Origin: Apoderus coryli
Lineage: Eukaryota; Arthropoda; Insecta; Coleoptera; Attelabidae
DNA: 64,000 nucleotides
Assembly (NCBI GenBank): GCA_911728435.2
Contig: OU452210.1
Location: forward strand, 806,001-870,000
Direction of reading: 5' to 3'
The first letter of the stretch is position 1; every line of letters begins with the position of its first letter. The position numbers and the translations under genes were made by a program. Below the pieces are notes generated by a model. That model saw only the letters and a list, made by a program, of their open reading frames with translations. It was not told the DNA's origin and ran no database searches. Of the stretch, positions 33,218-45,949 are shown in pieces.

Positions 33218-33523
33218 GATTTAATTAAAATCCAAGAAAATACAGTTATAATAATATAACACCCGGAGGAGGTTGTTGATAAAAAAAGAACACAATAAAC
33301 ACGAACCGCACTGATATTATCCTTGATCGTAAATGTGTTTTACCTACACACAGAGAGATTTGTGCGTGCAACTTAGTACGCGCGTACAAAAATTCAAGCT
33401 GTGACTGAAGACATCTTCGACAGATATTTTAAACAGATATTGTCTACAGACTGACGGATATGCACGCGCAGACTTGTACGCGCGTACATATCTCAAAGGA
33501 TGTTTGTGTGTCTGTAGGCACCT

Positions 33524-33626
33524 TAACAGTGGTTCCTAACTAACAAACCACCACTGTTACACAAGTAACCTTTATGCCAAGTAGGGGAGTGAGACTGCTC
33601 TTCCTAACAGTGTTGCTTAACTAATA
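33524..33626. repeat. second copy of ~85-bp repeat flanking the Harbinger element
   Basis: ACCACCACTGTTACACAAGT through GGGGAGTGAGACTGCTCTTC matches 30199-30262 left of the insertion. The transposon therefore landed inside a short tandem repeat, or the repeat belongs to an older outer element. Confidence 0.65.
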
Positions 33627-34200
33627 GGGAGTTAAGGCAAAACCGAGGACGTATACGTATCTCCATACGTAAACGTGAGATTTTGGTTATGTTTACACTA
33701 GATAATCAGTCATTCAAAATAGAGTTAAGGTGCCATCCAATACGTATCGTATATGCGGAAGGTAGAGATAACACTTTACTTGAGAAAAAGACTTAGATTT
33801 CTCTACTTCCAGTTACTATGTTGTTAAATTATTGTTTTTTTAATCATTAACCAAATACCTATATATGTTATTATGTATACCTATAAACAATAACAGAAAT
33901 TTTTTTATAAATGTTACAAAATAAACTACTACTACTAATAATAATAAAGTATTTATTGCAAAATAGCTTAGCTTAATTTTTAATATAGATTCACAGTTTT
34001 TGTTGTTCTATTCTAGATATTCGTACAAGTTCATGTAATTCCGACAACAATCGGTTCAATACGTTTAAGTATACGATACGCGTAGAGGTACATAGGTTTA
34101 CGGCCTTCGTATCGTTAAACGTATCATAAATTTAAAGAGCGCATGCGTAGATGTCAAAAGATACGTTTACGTATACGTCACTGGCTTTGCCTTAACTCCC
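33627..34200. mobile_element. 574-bp MITE with TA target duplications
   Basis: GGGAGTTAAGGCAAAACC at the left is mirrored by GGCTTTGCCTTAACTCCC at the right with one mismatch, and TA borders both ends. Subterminal ACGTATACGTA-type palindromes recur near both ends and at 34060. No coding sequence. Confidence 0.8.
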
Positions 34201-34202
34201 TA

Positions 34203-34785
34203 TTACCGCTGCTCTCAGCCACCCAAGCGAGAGCAAAGTAACCTTCGGAGGGATAAAACTAATCACCCTTCGAACAATAATAAATAAATTTTGAGTATAC
34301 AATGTTATTTCACATATATAAACAGCAACCAACGTGGTTTTGTTCTAATTAAACAGAAAAAAATTACGGGCACTAATGGTTTGTAGAATTGATGTATGTG
34401 GTTTCGTTATATGATAAATTTAAAATGTAAAAATATTATAATATGTCGTTGTTGAATCTAAGATTATACAACTTCACGTATGATGTATAATTTTGTTCTT
34501 TTTTTTTTTCTCATAGTTGAGTTGTTGATTATTTCAAAATAATTATTTAATTATGAAGAGTTATTAGAATAAATAAATACAATTTCTGAATCGTTATGAA
34601 ATATTAACAAATGGAGATTGAAATTAATTTTTGATGTAAGTGACGTTAACAACTATTTCAAATGTATGTACCTAGATCTGAAAATATGGGTATAATTAGA
34701 ATCTTAATTATAACAATTACAATGAAACTATTTTAGTAAGTGTGTTAGAGAAAGATAAATTTCATCATAAGTAAATAATTTCTAT
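34203..34785. other. no gene seen
   Basis: AT-rich spacer. No supported feature. Confidence 0.45.
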
Positions 34786-34799
34786 ATGGTTGAAATCAT

Positions 34800-36105
34800 T
34801 GAGGTGGGGGGAGACGCTCTAACGTGGCCAAAAGCGGGTGCAGGTACGCCATATTGGTATACGACCTCTATCATTTGTCGTGCTTTCAAGTTTATAGTGT
34901 TATTTACGAGTATTTTACAAGTTTACTTAAGTTTTTCGTGTTTTTTTGGACGGTTATTTGACAATATACTATAATGGTGTCCTGTGCTGTGCGTAGTTGC
35001 AGTAGTAGAAGTGAAATCGACCAGAAAATATCAGGAATAACGTTTCATAGGTATGTACCAAATATTGTAAACATTGTACATGGACGTATTTAGGGTTTTT
35101 TTAGGCGAACTTATTAAAACACATTATTATAGGAGTCTGGTAGCATTCTCTTTCGGCACTGAACAATTGACACGTGCATTGTAGTTTAATTTTTTTTTTT
35201 ACAAATTCTTTTACTTGATTTCTACTCTCAAAATCTCTACTTTTTCATCACTTTCTAGCAAAAAAGACCCTTAAATGTGTGTTAAAAACATATTCTGGTT
35301 TTTAGATTTCCTAAAGATCCTGCTCGTAGACATATCTGGACAGAATATGTGTCTCGAATTAATTGGATACCAACGAGAAATGTACACAAATATAATTTAT
35401 CCAGATCATGATTATCTTCCTGGACCATTTTCTGAATTTTCGAAATTCATTATTGTTTATATTGCTGGATTTGTTGTTTTTAGTTTAAAGAAGCAAATTA
35501 TTTGCAGAGAATGTCGAGATACATTAATAAGTGATATTCTTTTCTTAAAATGAAGGCAAAAAAGGATTTACAAATTCAAATCTCAAAAGATGTTTTAGAC
35601 GTTTGTTTCCAATCCGAAAAGATCATAAAAAATCGTGTAGTAGCTACTAATGAAAAGTTGTCCGCAGGATTCATAATAAACCTTGTTTTAAAAGAATTTG
35701 TAAATAGTAATATTTTTCCTAATTTAGTTGTGCACGGTTTTGATAAATCAGTGTTTGATAACCATATACATTTACTGATCAAATCTATTGCGACTAAATA
35801 TGTTAATACCAGGATGTATATTTAAGTAAAAATAAAGTGGATAAGCATAGCGCAACATTTAAATAAAATTGTTTTGTTTAAGGGGTATTAATATATAATT
35901 TATAAAGTACTAACGTCTTTTATTCCTGTATTTAGGTATCAAATATCAATAATTACCTGTATTTAAGTATTTTGTACAATGCATAATATTTCAAAATAAA
36001 GTATAAACCCAAGCTGCAAATTAAAAGCAAAAACGTTAACAAAAATAGTTAATGCGGCTCTGGAGAATCCGCCATATTGGTATACGATTACGCCCCACCC
36101 AATGC
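34800..36105 (+). mobile_element. internally deleted THAP/P-like DNA element
   Basis: GGTGGGGGGAGACG at the left is loosely mirrored by ATTACGCCCCACCC at the right, and CGCCATATTGGTATACGA occurs once near each end (34847 and 36070) in the same orientation. It carries the two ends of a THAP-type transposase gene. No 8-bp target duplication was recognised, so the borders are approximate. Confidence 0.5.
34974..35825 (+). pseudogene. THAP-finger/P-element-like transposase, core deleted
   Basis: Exon 1 (34974-35050) starts MVSCAVRSCSSRS and ends at a GTATGT donor. The acceptor at 35305 joins it in frame to RFPKDPARRHIWTEYVSRIN, so together they make the first part of a THAP zinc finger. The frame then ends at a TGA near 35410. 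Other frames continue with YIAGFVVFSLKKQIICRECR and DVLDVCFQSEKIIKNRVV to NHIHLLIKSIATKYVNTRMY, the C-terminal region of THAP9/P-type proteins. The RNase H-like catalytic part is absent. This is an internal deletion plus a frameshift. Confidence 0.75.
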
Positions 36106-36408
36106 ACCCGTTTGTGTACAATGTAAAATAATGTTTATAGCGACTCCTTATATCTCAATGGTTGAAATACTCATTCAAATGTAGCATAACCTTCAAGCCT
36201 ATATTTATATATATTAGGATTAAAATTTAAGGAAATTTGGGTTGTAGCAACTAGAAGAAATAAAAATAAATATCCAATCGCCTAAAACCATTAATGTAGG
36301 CATATTTATATTCATTCATATTATCTCATGTTAATTTGATAAAAGTCAATAAAAATACCAAAACTGAATAAGTAAATCAAGAAATATAAATTGTGTAAGC
36401 CCTTCTTC
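36106..36408. other. no gene seen
   Basis: AT-rich spacer up to the gypsy target site. No supported feature. Confidence 0.45.
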
Positions 36409-36413
36409 ACTCT

Positions 36414-36566
36414 TGTAATATATGTAGATCCTATAGTGTGAAGTTATATGTGTACATAATGTAGAATGAAGTTAGTGACGGATTTAGATGTTAATAAAAT
36501 AGACAGTCTCCTTGCAACCGTTGTCTTAATAACAACCTCTCCCAACCTACAATAGAAGACATTACA
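36414..36566 (+). repeat. 5' LTR of gypsy element
   Basis: Starts TGTAATATATGTAGATCC and ends GACATTACA. It differs from the 3' LTR at three positions. Confidence 0.95.
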
Positions 36567-36578
36567 TGGCGCAGAGAA
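36567..36578 (+). promoter_or_regulatory. primer-binding site
   Basis: TGGCGCAGAGAA directly follows the CA end of the LTR, where a tRNA 3' end (CCA) would prime minus-strand synthesis. The tRNA species was not identified. Confidence 0.7.
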
Positions 36579-36650
36579 AATATCCCAAAAAGCACAAAAA
36601 TATATTCACCGTTTAAAAATACGTACGTTAAAATATCCGTGGAATTAATT

Positions 36651-37505
36651 ATGGACCACAGAGGTGTACCACCAATGCGGATGACTGGAAATCCCTCAGA
36701 ATATTGGAGATTTTGGAGACAGCGTTTTGAGACCTACCTTCTTGCAACTGAAATATCGAAGAAGGAGGAAATTACGCAATGTGCTCAGCTGTTAGCGTTG
36801 ATCGGAGAAAAAGATATGCATATTTATAACACATTTAATATACCGGAAGAGGATAAAAATAAGATAAAGCCGCTATTAGATAAGTTTGAGGAGCATTTTA
36901 GTCCTAAAAAGAATCTTACATATCAGAGATACATGTTTCTTATGTGCAGGCAGCAGGAGGCACAAACAATAGAGCAGTACGTAACAGTATTAAAGAATTT
37001 AGCTCTTCATTGTGAGCTGGGACAGTTAAAAGACAACCTAATAAAAGACCTGCTAATATGTGGACTGATGTCAACAGTGCTAAGAGAGAAACTTTTGCAA
37101 GAGGATCCTGAGAATCTAGACGATACAATTCGTATGTGTATTAACGTGGGAAAGACTAGAAGAAAGAAGCAAAAATATCAGTAATGGACGAGAAAGTGGA
37201 CGTGAACTGGTTGAAGTTGATGTGATTAGACGTGGTAATAATGAAAAAGAACGATTCCGACGAAATGAACGTGGGTCAGTGCCAAATGGAACGGGTAGAA
37301 GACCAGACAATAATGCGTGGGCGAACAAACGAGGTAGCAAGCAGAAAATGTGTACGAAATGTGTATTAAACCATGGTTTTGGAAAGTGTCCGGCTTTTGG
37401 AAAGGCATGCTATGTGTGTGGTGTCCAGGGTCACTTTTCATCATGCTGCAAACATAAAAGAGACGGTAAAAATTTTAATTATAGATATAAATTGTCAAAA
37501 ATATA
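36651..37505 (+). pseudogene. gypsy gag, frameshifted
   Basis: ATG at 36651 starts the capsid-like region (SEYWRFWRQRFETYLLATEI, then FEEHFSPKKNLTYQRYMFL), open to 37184. A frameshift near 37180 moves the reading to the frame ending at 37505. That frame holds a basic region and paired Cys/His knuckles (CTKCVLNHGFGKC and CYVCGVQGHFSSC) of the nucleocapsid type. Gag would package element RNA in cytoplasmic particles. The split means no complete Gag is made unless frameshifting occurs, and the shift position is not the usual gag-pol junction. Confidence 0.85.
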
Positions 37506-40500
37506 ATCAAAATGTTTGTTCAGTGGTTAATAACAGTAATGATTTTAATTATTTAGGTTCACATAGAACTCCTAAAGACAATCACTCAAATGTAAATTTT
37601 TCTGAACTGCGAAATAATGATTCAGAATGTTTAAACATATCTGGACCTTCTCTGAATAATTGCTCAAAGAATCATTCCTCGAAATTAAATGCAATATCTA
37701 ATGACTTTTTGTTTGTAGGTAGTGTTGATATGACTGATATGCGAATGGTTGGTAGCCTGGAGTGGGGATCATGGGCTGTGCCGATAAAAATCAATGGACA
37801 ACAAATCAACATGAAGCTTGACACCGGTGCGCAGGCCAATGTCATTCCTCTCTGTTTTCAATCGGGTAAATTGTAATAATGTGTATAAGTTAGAAAAAAG
37901 TAATATTACATTGAAATCTTATACAGGAGATTCGTTGCCAATAGTGGGTCAATGTTTTCTTTTATGTGAGTGTGGGTCCAGGTCGGTTGATTTCTTGTTC
38001 TATGTTGTAGACATGAATAGCTATCCAATTTTAGGCTTGAAAGCGTGTATTGAGCTTGACTTAGTTAAAAGAACTGTGGATGAGTTAAGCAGTTGCACTG
38101 GAAATAGGGGTCAGGACATAATTTCCAAATATGATAAGCTTTTTAAAGGTATATTTTAAAAAGTGACGTGGAGTCAGTTGTTCACTTGGCAAGGAAGGTA
38201 CCGTTTGCCATAAAAGAGAAATTAAAGGAAACTCTTGATAGTTTAGTTGACCAAAAAATCATTATTAAAGATGACAGTAGCGCAGATTGGGTAAATCCTT
38301 TAGTATTAGTTTGAAAACCGAATAATAGTATTAGAATTTGTTTAGATCCTATGTATTTGAATAAAGCAATAAAAATGCATTACTTCCAAATTCCTACTCT
38401 AGAGGAATTAACTTTAAAACTGGCAGGTTCAAGATTTTTTACAACGTTAGATGCCACTCAGGGTTTTTTACAGGTAAAATTAACTGAAAAGAGCTCGAAA
38501 CTGTGTACGTTTGCAACTTGTTTCGGTAGATATAGGTTTCTTAGATTGCCTTACGGTTTGTGTAGCGCCCCTGAAGTGTTTCAGGAGCGCATGACCGAAA
38601 TATTTGGTGAGATAGACGGGTGTAGTATTTATATAGATGATATAATCGTATTTGGTAAAAATCAGAAGGAACACGATGAACGACTAGAAACTGTTTTAAA
38701 AAGAGCGGAACAATACAATATTAGGTTCAATAGGGATAAATGTAAATTTTCAGTAACATCGGTAAAGTATATGGGACATATTATTTCAGAAAGGGGTATA
38801 AAACCAGATGAAGCAAAAGTGGAGGCCATAATAAATATGCCTCAGCCTAGGAATGTTGGAGATTTGCAAAGATTCTTGGGTCTTGTGACATATGTTTCAA
38901 AATTTGTAGAAAATCTTTCGGAAAAAACAGCACTTTTGAGAGGTTTGTTGAAGAAGGATGTCGAATTTAAGTGGGAAAAATAGCACGACATAGCTTTTAA
39001 CAACTTAAAAGAATTAATGTGTAAAGCACCATGTTTAAGGTTTTTCAATATCAACAAAAATATAGTAATATCGGTGGATGCGTCACAGTTTGGTATGGGT
39101 GCTAGTCTTTTGCAAGATGGAATTCCTTGTGCGCATGCGTCGCGGGCTTTGAGCGTGACACAAACTAGATACGCGCAGATAGAAAAAGAATTGTTGAGTG
39201 TGTTGTTTGGATGCAAACGATTTCATCAGTATGTGTTTGGTAGACATTTCATTGTCGAAACGAATCATAAGCCACTCATTTCTATATGTAAAAAATCTAT
39301 TGAGTCTTGTCCTGCGACGTTGCAGAGAATGCTTATACAGTTACGTAAATATGACTTTGAATTAGTATATAAACCGGGTAAACAACTTATTGTAGCTGAT
39401 ACTTTATCTAGAGCATACGAAAATAAATTGTTTGACGAAAATATTGATCTGGAGCTGGATGCCCAGGTGTGTCTGATTTCTTCTTATCTTAATGTCACTG
39501 AGAGCAAGCGTAATGAATTAAAAACTTTGACCGACATGGACCTAGAACTAAATGCACTCAAGAATCAAGTTTTAACTGGCTGGCCAAAAAACTATAACAA
39601 TGTGCCAGATAATATTAAATTTTATTATAAATTTAAGGATGAAATTACATTGGCTGATGAACTCTTGTATAAAGGTACTAAACTGATTATTCCAAAAAAC
39701 TTTCGACAAGAATTGCTTGAAAAACTTCATGTAGGTCATTTAGGCATTAAAAAATGTAAAGATACCGCGAATTTGTCATTTTATTGGCCGTCAATGAACA
39801 AGCAGATAGAGGATATGGTTTTGGTTTGTAAGGTTTGTCAACAGTTTCAAAAAACTAATAGTGCGGAGCCTATGATTCCTCACGAGGTTGTTGACTTGCC
39901 CTGGTATAAAGTAGGGGCCGATATTTTTTATTTTAATGGGCAGTCCTTTCTTTTGGTTACTGATTATTATTCAAAGTTTGTAGAGATTAGCAATCTGAAT
40001 AAGGATCAAACGTCAGAGAATGTTATATTAAGTTTAAAATCAATTTTCTCGCGTCAAGGAATACCGAGAGTTCTTATAAGTGATAACGGTCCAGAATTCT
40101 CGAGTTTATTGTTTAACAAATTCGTAAAAGCATGGGATATAGAACATAAAACTTCATCTCCTAGATATCCATGTTCAAAAGGTGAGGTCGAAAGACAGAT
40201 TCAAACTGTAAAAAGTATTTTGAAGAAATGTAATTATGAAGGTTCGGATCCTTATTTAGCATTGTTGTCATTCAGAAATACTCCTCTCCACGGTGATAGA
40301 ACACCAGCTAATATTTTATATAATAGAAATTCAAGAGATTCACTACCTAAAACCGACTCATATTTTCGAAATAGAAAATTCTCGAAAATTAAACATGACA
40401 AATTTATTAAAAAATCGCAAAAAACTCAAAAAATTTATTATGACAAGCGTACTAAAGACTAACCAGATATAAAAATTAATACGAGAGTTTTGTTTCAAAA

Positions 40501-40987
40501 AACTTTAGGAAGTTCTTGGTTAGGCGGTGTAATAATAGATAAAGTAGGTTTAAGAACCTATAAAATAAAGACTGACTATGGGTCAATACTTGTAAGAAAC
40601 AGGCGATTTATTAGAATTGTAAATGACAGGAGTAGTAGTAGTAAGTTTAAGTGTGGGACTAATCATAATAAGAATGAAAATTTGTTAAGTGGGGATAATT
40701 TGGGATCGCAATATTCTGACTATGTATATCTAGAATGTAAGAGTGATGAGAGGGAAAGTGTTGTAACAAATACAACCCCTAGTTTGAATAACTCTGCAAA
40801 CAGCTTGCAAGATCACAGTGTTGGTTCTGAGAATAGCTTAGTGCAAAATACAGATTTTGCATGTGATTCACCATTTTATCAATCTGAAGATGGCAGTAAT
40901 AATTACGAAAGTAATACGTCTGGCGAACTGTTTGCTGAATGTACGTCAGATTTTAATACCACCACCAAGGCTGGCAGAGTGACTTGA
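37500..40987 (+). pseudogene. gypsy pol (protease-RT-RNase H-integrase), several breaks
   Basis: Protease: KLDTGAQANVIP near 37820, with a frameshift just after and LGLKACIELDL closing the domain. A frameshift near 38157 and a TGA at 38312-38314 precede the reverse transcriptase (FLRLPYGLCSAPEVFQ, YIDDIIVFG near 38630). A TAG at 38981-38983 separates it from RNase H (SVDASQFGMGASLLQ, LSVLFGCKRFHQYV). Integrase follows with the HHCC part (HVGHLGIKK, VCQQF) and DDE core (DNGPEFSS near 40083, SKGEVERQIQT). A TAA at 40460-40462 cuts off the C-terminal part (WLGGVIIDKVG). Apart from these breaks the frame is well kept, so the copy is recent but dead. Confidence 0.92.
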
Positions 40988-41221
40988 AAACCTAGTCGAT
41001 TTGATAATTATTGTACATACTGATCTAATAGGTAGTCACGTTTGTAATCTAAGGAAAAAATACAAATTTTGTTACAAAGGAGAGGAGTACATACTTTAAA
41101 TAGTATAATGTTTTGTGTGTAAAGACTGTAAAATCTTTGTATCTATTAGTATTGTGTAAGGTCTGAATTGTTTTGTATTGTGTATGAAGTATTTGAACTG
41201 TGATATGAAATGATAACTTTT

Positions 41222-41231
41222 AGAGGGGAGA
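41222..41231 (+). promoter_or_regulatory. polypurine tract of gypsy element
   Basis: AGAGGGGAGA directly abuts the 3' LTR, as required for plus-strand priming. Confidence 0.85.
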
Positions 41232-41384
41232 TGTAATATATGTAGGTCCTATAGTGTGAAGTTATATGTGTACATAATGTAGAATGAAGTTAGTGACGGA
41301 TTTAGATGTTAATAAAATAGACAGTCTCCTTCCAACCGTTGTCTTAATAACAACCTGTCCCAACCTACAATAGAAGACATTACA
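41232..41384 (+). repeat. 3' LTR of gypsy element
   Basis: Same length as the 5' LTR and 150 of 153 positions identical by eye. It is followed by the ACTCT target duplication. Confidence 0.95.
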
Positions 41385-41389
41385 ACTCT

Positions 41390-43990
41390 AATCTTCAACG
41401 AAAACAAGTAAAAGTTAATACGTATCTCCTCCGAAGAAAAACAATTGTAAAATATGTCATGTGTCTTACCATACAGTTAGATATTGAGAATAGGCATTAG
41501 GCTACATTTGGTGAGGCTCCTTTGAAGGGAAACATTTTTAAAATACTTCCCAAATCGTCACATTTTTCATTAAAGTAAAGTCAGTAGAAAAGAAAACAGA
41601 TTTGTGTGTTATTCTTATGGAATCTACTCGATTAAACAACATACCAACTTACAATGCTTTGCTGCCAGGATGCCTTTCAAATTATCTCTATCCTACATCT
41701 CGTACTTATTATTTCTGCAATAGCGTAATTAATCGGAAATCTATTTAGACACTAGACACATGCAGATGCTTATTTAAACATAAACTCGATTTCCCCAAGA
41801 ACTAAGAAAAATTACAAGAAGCGCCGTTGCCACACTTTATTTGAAAATTTTCACCATCGTTAGTCACGTACTCATTAATTGCGTAATACCGAAAGCAATC
41901 GAGCAATCCGAAATATATTTATACCCCCAACCCAAGTTCAAATGCCTAATTAACCCGAAATCCTAAATTAGGCAAGCTTTTTTTATTTTATTTTTACAAA
42001 AATATTAACGTTGTTAAATATATTTCATTTTATTACCAGCTTGAAACTAAGTCTGACAACACTGCTAAAATCCTGATCGCTGTAAGTTAAGACAATTGTG
42101 ACAACAGTTAAATATTTGACATTTGTGTTTGACATAATTCCATAATAAAATTAAAAATCCCCAAAGTGTTATGTAATATTCATTACGTAACACTTTGGTG
42201 ATCATTACGTACCACTTATGTAAGATTGAATTTACATGTCACCTTAACAGACGGCTTAACAAAACAGGAGTAGAAAAATAAATTATTTGGCTAAGCAAAT
42301 TTCCTACATTTATTATTTATTTAAACAAAATAACGGACAATCAGCTGGAAATATTTTAGTAATATCCAGTATAAATGTATACAAATACGGTAAGTATCAT
42401 AATATCTTTCATTAATACGTATTTTTTCCAACATACATAACATAACAAATGTATTCAGGTTAGGTTTGTTCACGTTAAAAATGCCTAATTTTTAATGAAA
42501 ATTAAATTAATTTGCAGGTCAAAAACGTAACAATTCACAAGACAATAGTACTAAGATACATTACTAGAACGATTAAACAGAAAACCGTACCATGTAACTT
42601 ATAAATTGACCCAGAAATCGAAACCAATAGATAGTACCGAAAAGTCTCTGAAAAGACGAAAATTGACAAAGGTGGTAATTGGTTAATCTAACCTAATATC
42701 ATACTATTTGTAGAAATACAATAACATCAATATCTAAAAGAATCAGCGCGTACGAGAGGCTAATAAGTCATCAACGGTTATGTGCTAGAAAATGAGGCAA
42801 ACACGATCTCTACAAAATCTCCATAGACACAAACCCAACTGAAATTAACTCACAGTTTAGCCTAAGACACATTTAATGGGTAACCAGCATTTAATTATTT
42901 ACAATATATACAAAAACAATCAAAATTAGGTTTGGCATATTTCAGATTCTCTCTACAATGATTAGAGGAGGTCTAGTATGAATCACCATCAGAACTAGTG
43001 TAAAAATAAAATGACTTGGCAGTAATAATGAATAAAAAATAAATATACGAGGCGGTCCAAGTACAAGACTGTTTTTATTTCATGTTAAACAAAGGTAGAA
43101 ATTTAATTAAAGTAAGTAACTAGGTTTTCATAAGATTTAGTGTTTTTTTTTTAATTTTTAATAAATTTTAAGAAACTGCCTCAATTGTAACGCATAATAC
43201 TGATATTGACTTGGAATCAATTAAGTACATTAATTAGCCCACATTTAACAAGTTTTCCGAGTAACTTTTAAATGTTTCGAAATTTTTAGTATACGCATTA
43301 AATTTATATACGGCGTGAGTCAAAAATGTATTTCTTTATTTTGTTAAGGACAAAATGTAATATTTTGAATAATTTTTTGATTTCTTTAGATTTCAATTCA
43401 AGATTTTTTTGAAAGTTAAACTATAAGCTCTTAAAGGTTATCTGGTAACTCAAGACATTTCTCACTCATTTATTAGTGCCCTTAATAAATTTATCGATGT
43501 AGGAAGTAAAAAATTGATTTCTTTCACTATATACAGAGGGGTTTTTTTATGTTTTGTAGTTATATAATTTAGATACAAGGGAACTCAAAAACGTTTTAAT
43601 TTAGTTTTTAAGATTTTTGGGCACGGCAAAACCTAATTAATAGTAAAACTTTTCTTAGTTTGTTAGAATGGTCGCATAAAATGTATTTATATACAGGGTG
43701 TCTCAAATATAATTATATTTATTTGATTAGGTTTTCAACCCATATCTTCGTTTTTTTTTATATAACCCTCAATGACTTTTGTCATAGATAAGACTACCAC
43801 AAAACAACTGGGAAATCCCTCAAGGGATTTCTTGTATTATGTATAAAATATGTTTAAAATTACAAGGAGAATCCAAAAAAAATATAATTTATATAGGGTC
43901 GTATTTGACATAAGGAAGTTGACACCCAAATCCGGTATAACCGGAAGTACTAAATTCTTGAAAATATTATAGCAGAAATTTTGTGATGGC
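41390..43990. other. no gene; AT-rich spacer
   Basis: A near-perfect hairpin CCAAAGTGTTATGTAAT..ATTACGTAACACTTTGG lies at 42158-42195, and TACAGGGTGTCTCAAATATA near 43693 resembles a mariner-type end. No coding sequence is supported. Confidence 0.45.
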
Positions 43991-43999
43991 TATACGAAG

Positions 44000-44200
44000 T
44001 ATTGGTTTAACGAGATGTCTCTTACAATAAATTTTGAAAAAACAAGCTGTAATAAAAGTGGAACTTTCACCACCTGCGGATAAAGGAAGACGCGAATGAG
44101 ACAATTATTATTTCTGAAGATCATGACATAATATACCTTGGCGTTCATATAGACAAATATCTTCGATGGGACGTACATATTATTATTATTATATATTATT
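44000..44200 (+). pseudogene. LINE reverse transcriptase fragment
   Basis: The frame reads WFNEMSLTINFEKTSCNKSG. After a shift, IIISEDHDIIYLGVHIDKYL and RWDVH follow, the standard RT-thumb order of non-LTR elements (KYLGV.ID..L.W). An (ATT)n run begins right after at 44180. It is a short decayed scrap, 5'-truncated and interrupted. Confidence 0.7.
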
Positions 44201-44760
44201 CTGCAGCATACAAACATTTTTGTGATTTTTGTCTTGTATTTTCATAAATTTTGTGCTTTTTTTTTCTAGAGCATATCCTTCTAATATTTTTAAATTTTAT
44301 AGAATTTGCTCACTATTGGTAAGTTATTTTCATGATAATTTGACAAATTAATATAATATCTTTCGAAAATAGTAACAATTCCCAAGTATTTTTAATACAA
44401 CCTCTTTTTTTAACCAAATTATTGTTTCCCATATAAGTACAATGCACTTGTTGCGTTTTCTACCCACTTTAGCTCCATCTTTCTTTCAAACCTCTCCTTC
44501 TGATGTTTTCCGCATCGCTGATGCATATTGAATATGTATATGGCCGGTTCATTTCTAGTATAATATGTCATTGGATAGAGTGGAAGAATTTATTGAAATA
44601 TCTGTTTGACCCTACAGTAGACAGGTGATTAATTGTTACGTGAAGGAACGGGTTGGGTCTGTCAGACCCAGAAATAAATAACCAATTTTTCATAGAAAAA
44701 AAACCTATATTTTGCAAATAGTTATATAACATCTAAGTAACGTCATTATTGAATAATACC
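44201..44760. other. spacer with a piggyBac-end-like palindrome
   Basis: TGGGTCTGTCAGACCCA at 44654-44670 is a palindrome with a 3-nt centre, like subterminal sequences of piggyBac-type elements. Nothing else was recognised. Confidence 0.35.
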
Positions 44761-45949
44761 CAAGTAACATTTTAAGTTGTATGAGAAACCTGAAGACGTT
44801 GTGATGACTGAATATACAACTTAATTTTAGACGTATTGACCTTTTTACGATTCCTTTAAGACTACATATGGACGGTTGAAAACCGGTTTTCATGACTTCC
44901 TATACAACTTTTATATGACTGTACTGGATATGACCTCTATAAGTGCATTCAGTCGTGTAACTTCTAAGACACATTAATGTCATGAAGCTGTTGTTACACG
45001 GTTATTAGAACGTCTTTTGAGACCTTTTTATGACTCAATAGTCGTAAATAGGGAATATAATATAGTCGCTTAGAAGTCGAGTTGGAGTCGTCAAAACGTT
45101 GTATCAACAATCTAATATGACTGATGAAACGGTTTGTATGCTGCGTGTATATGCATCTTTGTCTGTTTTATTCCTGTGTCAGTAAAAGAAATATAACCTA
45201 AAAAAGTGTTTATTTCCATGCGATGTGTTTTAAGTTTCAAGTGCAATCTCTGTTTAGGTCATGGTAAGTACATATAAAGGTATTATTTTGTGTTAAATAT
45301 TATAGCAAAAGAAAATCGCGATTTTTGATGAAGGTATACATTTAAAAATATTGCGGATTTTTATTTACTGTGAAACTTACAAAAATAGGATACGAATTTA
45401 CAACGGGCCATCAAAATTCTGAAAATGTCGTGATACGAAATGCAAATATAAAATATTAAAGTATTTTAAGATTGTGTTTAAAGTGTTACGTTTGGGTTAT
45501 ATTTGTAAAAGTTTAATTTAAATATTGAAAAAAATACATTTCTCTATTAAAATCTGTGTGATATTTCCAAAAATAAAATTTAAAATTCTGGGTCATTTAT
45601 TTGTTAAAGATGGCCGTCCTATTTAATTGAAATTTCGATGGAAAATATGGCCGACAGTACTTATACAACTTTTTAGTTGTAAAACTTAAGTGAAAAGACT
45701 AATAGAACATTAAAAGTCTAAACTCTGAAATCAAATTTATATGCGCAGGCGCGATGTTTTTAATTGGTCAGGGCCGTACATAATTGATGTATTATGTACA
45801 AGACTATGTGGCTTTAATTTTTTATTTGAAATTTCCTTGTAATTTGCAAAGGGAATCATATCGCAAAACGCGTTCATAAACAAAAAAAACTGAATAGTAA
45901 TAGCTATCTTATATTTTTGGCTCTATCTATATTTGTATACCAAAACAGA

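Larger units (their letters stand above)
30263..33523 (+). mobile_element. complete PIF/Harbinger DNA transposon
   Basis: TIRs start AGGTGCCTACAGACACACAA and are near-perfect over about 60 bp, including GTACGCGCGTACA palindromic sites that recur near 33380. TAA borders both ends (30260-30262 and 33524-33526), the usual 3-bp Harbinger target duplication. The element carries the two proteins expected of the superfamily, a DDE transposase and a MADF/Myb-like partner. Both genes are uninterrupted and intron-containing, so the copy may be autonomous. Confidence 0.95.
36414..41384 (+). mobile_element. Ty3/gypsy LTR retrotransposon, 4971 bp, broken
   Basis: Two 153-bp LTRs (TG..CA) bound the element, and ACTCT is duplicated at 36409-36413 and 41385-41389. 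A TGGCGCAGAGA primer-binding site starts at 36567, and the polypurine tract AGAGGGGAGA ends at 41231. The order gag, protease, reverse transcriptase, RNase H, integrase is the Ty3/gypsy order. The gag and pol style recalls the Mag-like group (inference). LTRs differ at three positions by eye. Coding frames carry several stops and frameshifts. Confidence 0.95.

Noticed and set aside
34786..34974. 62-aa ORF in front of the THAP exon
   Set aside because: Starts in the element end and has no conserved motif; the THAP ATG at 34974 is the supported start.
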